A stretch of DNA of 64,000 bases from Adhaeretor mobilis (GTDB lineage: Bacteria; Planctomycetota; Planctomycetia; Pirellulales; Lacipirellulaceae). The notes under the pieces are model-generated. The model was not told the origin of the DNA and ran no database searches. It saw nothing but the letters and a program-made list of their open reading frames with translations. The position numbers and the translations under genes are program-made. Numbering within the stretch: the first letter of the stretch is position 1; the number at the start of each line of letters is the position of its first letter. This document shows, piece after piece, positions 62,080 through 64,000 of this stretch. The DNA lies in contig NZ_CP036263.1 of the NCBI RefSeq assembly GCF_007741515.1, positions 4,575,178 to 4,639,177 of the forward strand, given 5' to 3'.

Positions 62080-64000
62080 TTACAGCGGTGGTGGATCGCG
62101 TCGCGGCTTACGCTTCGGCATCATCTCTCGTCGAGGGCGTGGATTCGCGTTGCCGTTTTGCATCCGCTCTTGCATCGGCGTATAAGACTCAGCCCAGTCC
62201 CAGCCCAGCGGCGTCTTGAGTTCTTCCTTGGCGAGCATCGCCCAGGGTGTGCCCGGGTGTTCTTCTTGCACACGATCCAGATACTCATAGGCCTGCTCAG
62301 CCGTCTTTTCCAGCCGGCTGCTCGCAAAGTCGTCTCCCGGTCGCAAGGTCCACACGTTGTTCTTCTCCGTTTCGAACTTCATTCCTTGCTTCGCCTCGGC
62401 AAGCTTCATGTTGTAGCCCGCAGTGCGAACCTGCACGGCCAGTGCTCGGCCCACGGCTAAGTCGTAACCGGCTTGCCAGCGTGGCTCACGGATAGTCTTG
62501 CGATCCGACTCGCCCAGCAATAGGGTTTGGCACAGACGATCGATCTTCGGCTGCAGCAGCGCCGAGGAACGCTGGGCAGTGGTTAATAATTGCGCCAGCG
62601 AGGCTTCATCCCGTTTAGGGAAACGCAGTTGCACGGATTCCATGGGCGAGGTCCAAGACATCTGTGCCGCTTCGATTAACGCCCGCTTCGCGCGGTTACT
62701 CATGACAAGTTGTTGGTATTCTTGCACGGGAACGTAGTCCGGCTGGTAGCGTCGCATGAGATCGGGATCGAAAAAAGCAGTGATACTCGCTGCCAAGTTG
62801 TCGATCTCGCCGGCGCGAATCTTGCTGCCCACGCGACGATTCGGATGAGCCGCAAAATACAACCCGCCTGTGTCGTAGCAAAGTCTCGTGAGCGCATAGG
62901 GGCCGAAGCCGGAATCGACCAGGTCGTCGTCATTGCCGCGACCCACGAAGTTGAGTTTCAGCCGCTCTGGCATCAGCGATTCAGGCCCCAGAGAAACGGG
63001 TACCCATTGCGGACGTTGGTCGTAGTTGGGATCCGGGTCGATGTACTTCACGTACGCCGTCTGCCGACCGAACGGGGCAGGGCGGCCGACCACATACACA
63101 GGGATTGAAGAGCGTTGGCAAACCCGGATCGTCGCGTCCAAGGAATTCACATCGTCACCCGCTTCGTCGGTGAAAACCACAAACAGCACGTTGCGGCTAC
63201 CACGACTGGCAGTACGATAGGCACGGAACTTCTCAGCAGCCGTTGCGACTGCGCGAAAGACATTCTCTTGCCCTTTGTTCGTTTCGTTCTCATCTTCCTT
63301 GACGGCTTTCACCGCTGCTTGGATTTCTGCCAAGTCGTCGGTCGGTTTCTCAGTGAGCAACTTCGGTTGCGAACCAAAACCGACGATCGCCGTGAGCAGC
63401 GGTTTGTCTTCATGTTTCTTGAATGCTGGATTCTTCGACGCTTCGATAACGCCTAGCTCTTCGTAGATGCGACCGAATCGCTTGGAGATCCTCTCGCGTT
63501 CCTTCTTCAAGCTGCCCGACTCGTCGAACAGCCAAACCACGAGGGTCGGCGATTGCTCTAAAGAGGTGAGGATCTCATGCGTGATGCGATCGATCGCACC
63601 CTCCGCACCCGTAGCCCCCACGCTCCCCACCCCCTGGGTAGGCAGGTCGAGTGACACTTCAGGACCTTGGAAAATTTGCGTTTCCAGTTCCACCGCGGGC
63701 AATTCGCCCACGTCTTCCATGGTTTCTGTTTCGATCAGCACGAGCGATTCTTCCGCGAACATCGCCGCCGCCGCCATTGCCGAGGCTTCGCCCCCTTGGC
63801 TCAATGCACCCATCTCCTCGGTCGACTCATCGGCAGAGAGAAACTCTTCAGTGAGAATTTCCTCCTCCAACTCCAGAGGCTCGTAAGTGAGATCGAGCTC
63901 CTTTCGCGTGCTGGGTAGCGCCAAGGTTGCGAGCGCCAACAGTCCAAGCAGCAACAAATGCATCCCAAAACTGGCAACCCAGGCCACCGCATCCCGATCG
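62080..64000 (-). CDS. von Willebrand A domain protein (partial, N-terminus off the right edge)
   Basis: At least 640 codons remain open to the right edge (a GTG at 63987 is internal), so the gene begins outside the window. The visible protein has a membrane helix (FGMHLLLLGLLALATL), an acidic linker (about 25-120), and a von Willebrand A-like domain from about residue 130 with the metal site DESGS and a conserved TDEAGDD. A long C-terminal region follows, with LARLCYDTGG-like and QLRFPKRDEASLAQL segments, and a basic Pro/Arg tail. It may bind proteins at the cell surface or inner membrane. Confidence 0.85.
   Translation of the reverse strand, partial: DRDAVAWVASFGMHLLLLGLLALATLALPSTRKELDLTYEPLELEEEILTEEFLSADESTEEMGALSQGGEASAMAAAAMFAEESLVLIETETMEDVGELPAVELETQIFQGPEVSLDLPTQGVGSVGATGAEGAIDRITHEILTSLEQSPTLVVWLFDESGSLKKERERISKRFGRIYEELGVIEASKNPAFKKHEDKPLLTAIVGFGSQPKLLTEKPTDDLAEIQAAVKAVKEDENETNKGQENVFRAVATAAEKFRAYRTASRGSRNVLFVVFTDEAGDDVNSLDATIRVCQRSSIPVYVVGRPAPFGRQTAYVKYIDPDPNYDQRPQWVPVSLGPESLMPERLKLNFVGRGNDDDLVDSGFGPYALTRLCYDTGGLYFAAHPNRRVGSKIRAGEIDNLAASITAFFDPDLMRRYQPDYVPVQEYQQLVMSNRAKRALIEAAQMSWTSPMESVQLRFPKRDEASLAQLLTTAQRSSALLQPKIDRLCQTLLLGESDRKTIREPRWQAGYDLAVGRALAVQVRTAGYNMKLAEAKQGMKFETEKNNVWTLRPGDDFASSRLEKTAEQAYEYLDRVQEEHPGTPWAMLAKEELKTPLGWDWAESYTPMQERMQNGNANPRPRREMMPKRKPRRDPPPL

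Noticed and set aside
1-64000. CRISPR arrays, tRNA genes, rRNA genes, complete insertion sequences
   Set aside because: I saw no regularly spaced identical repeats with spacers, no tRNA-like cloverleaf with a T-loop motif, no rRNA sequence and no transposase frame.

Overview
The window looks like the chromosome of a planctomycete, probably a Pirellulales-type organism. The evidence is the gene content: a DUF1559 protein with a pseudopilin N-terminus, a PEP-CTERM exported protein, many secreted TPR, beta-propeller and AsmA-like proteins, a type II fatty acid synthesis cluster with a degenerate ketosynthase, and several short proteins of a kind I associate only with this phylum. Base composition is moderately GC-rich and even. 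I saw no rRNA, tRNA, CRISPR array, complete IS element, prophage or integrase, so this is mostly core chromosome sprinkled with small palindromic repeats.

Layout. 1-9257 (minus strand) reads rpmF, fabD, fabG, acpP, fabF, a secretin-like secreted protein, a ketosynthase without its catalytic Cys, and nusA (cut by the left edge). 9258-14305 holds a DUF1559 pilin-like gene, ruvB, a PrsW-type membrane protease and a PEP-CTERM protein with a terminator-like hairpin in its leader. 14664-22120 is a minus-strand run of seven genes: an AMP-binding ligase, an aldehyde dehydrogenase with an altered active site, an iron-type alcohol dehydrogenase, a beta-propeller protein, a HemW-like radical SAM enzyme, an inserted four-helix-bundle gene and a GcvH-like lipoyl carrier. 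Together they look like an acyl activation and reduction pathway (inference), and this is the best candidate for an undescribed system here. 22333-29642 has lineage-specific genes, an SNF2 ATPase with a partner, a cysteine-rich secreted protein and a TPR protein. 29952-38510 is rich in membrane proteins (duplicated ABC-2 permease, two CNNM/CBS proteins, a Ca2+/cation antiporter). 38612-42639 carries an SDR, a pyruvate kinase of the K+-independent type, an esterase and a broken HNH gene. 43815-49415 is the xseA-xseB-ispA-dxs-nadK isoprenoid block. 49815-57106 holds a zinc-ribbon membrane protein, a DUF374 acyltransferase, a 1059-residue AsmA-like protein and tilS. 58032-61929 holds rny, ymdB, a DUF2752 protein and a lipoprotein. 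A von Willebrand A protein is cut by the right edge.

At least six families of short inverted or dispersed repeats sit in the intergenic spaces. Some touch stop codons (ruvB, the AMP-binding ligase), and one near-identical direct pair brackets the zinc-ribbon gene.

All family assignments come from reading motifs by eye; no database search was possible.
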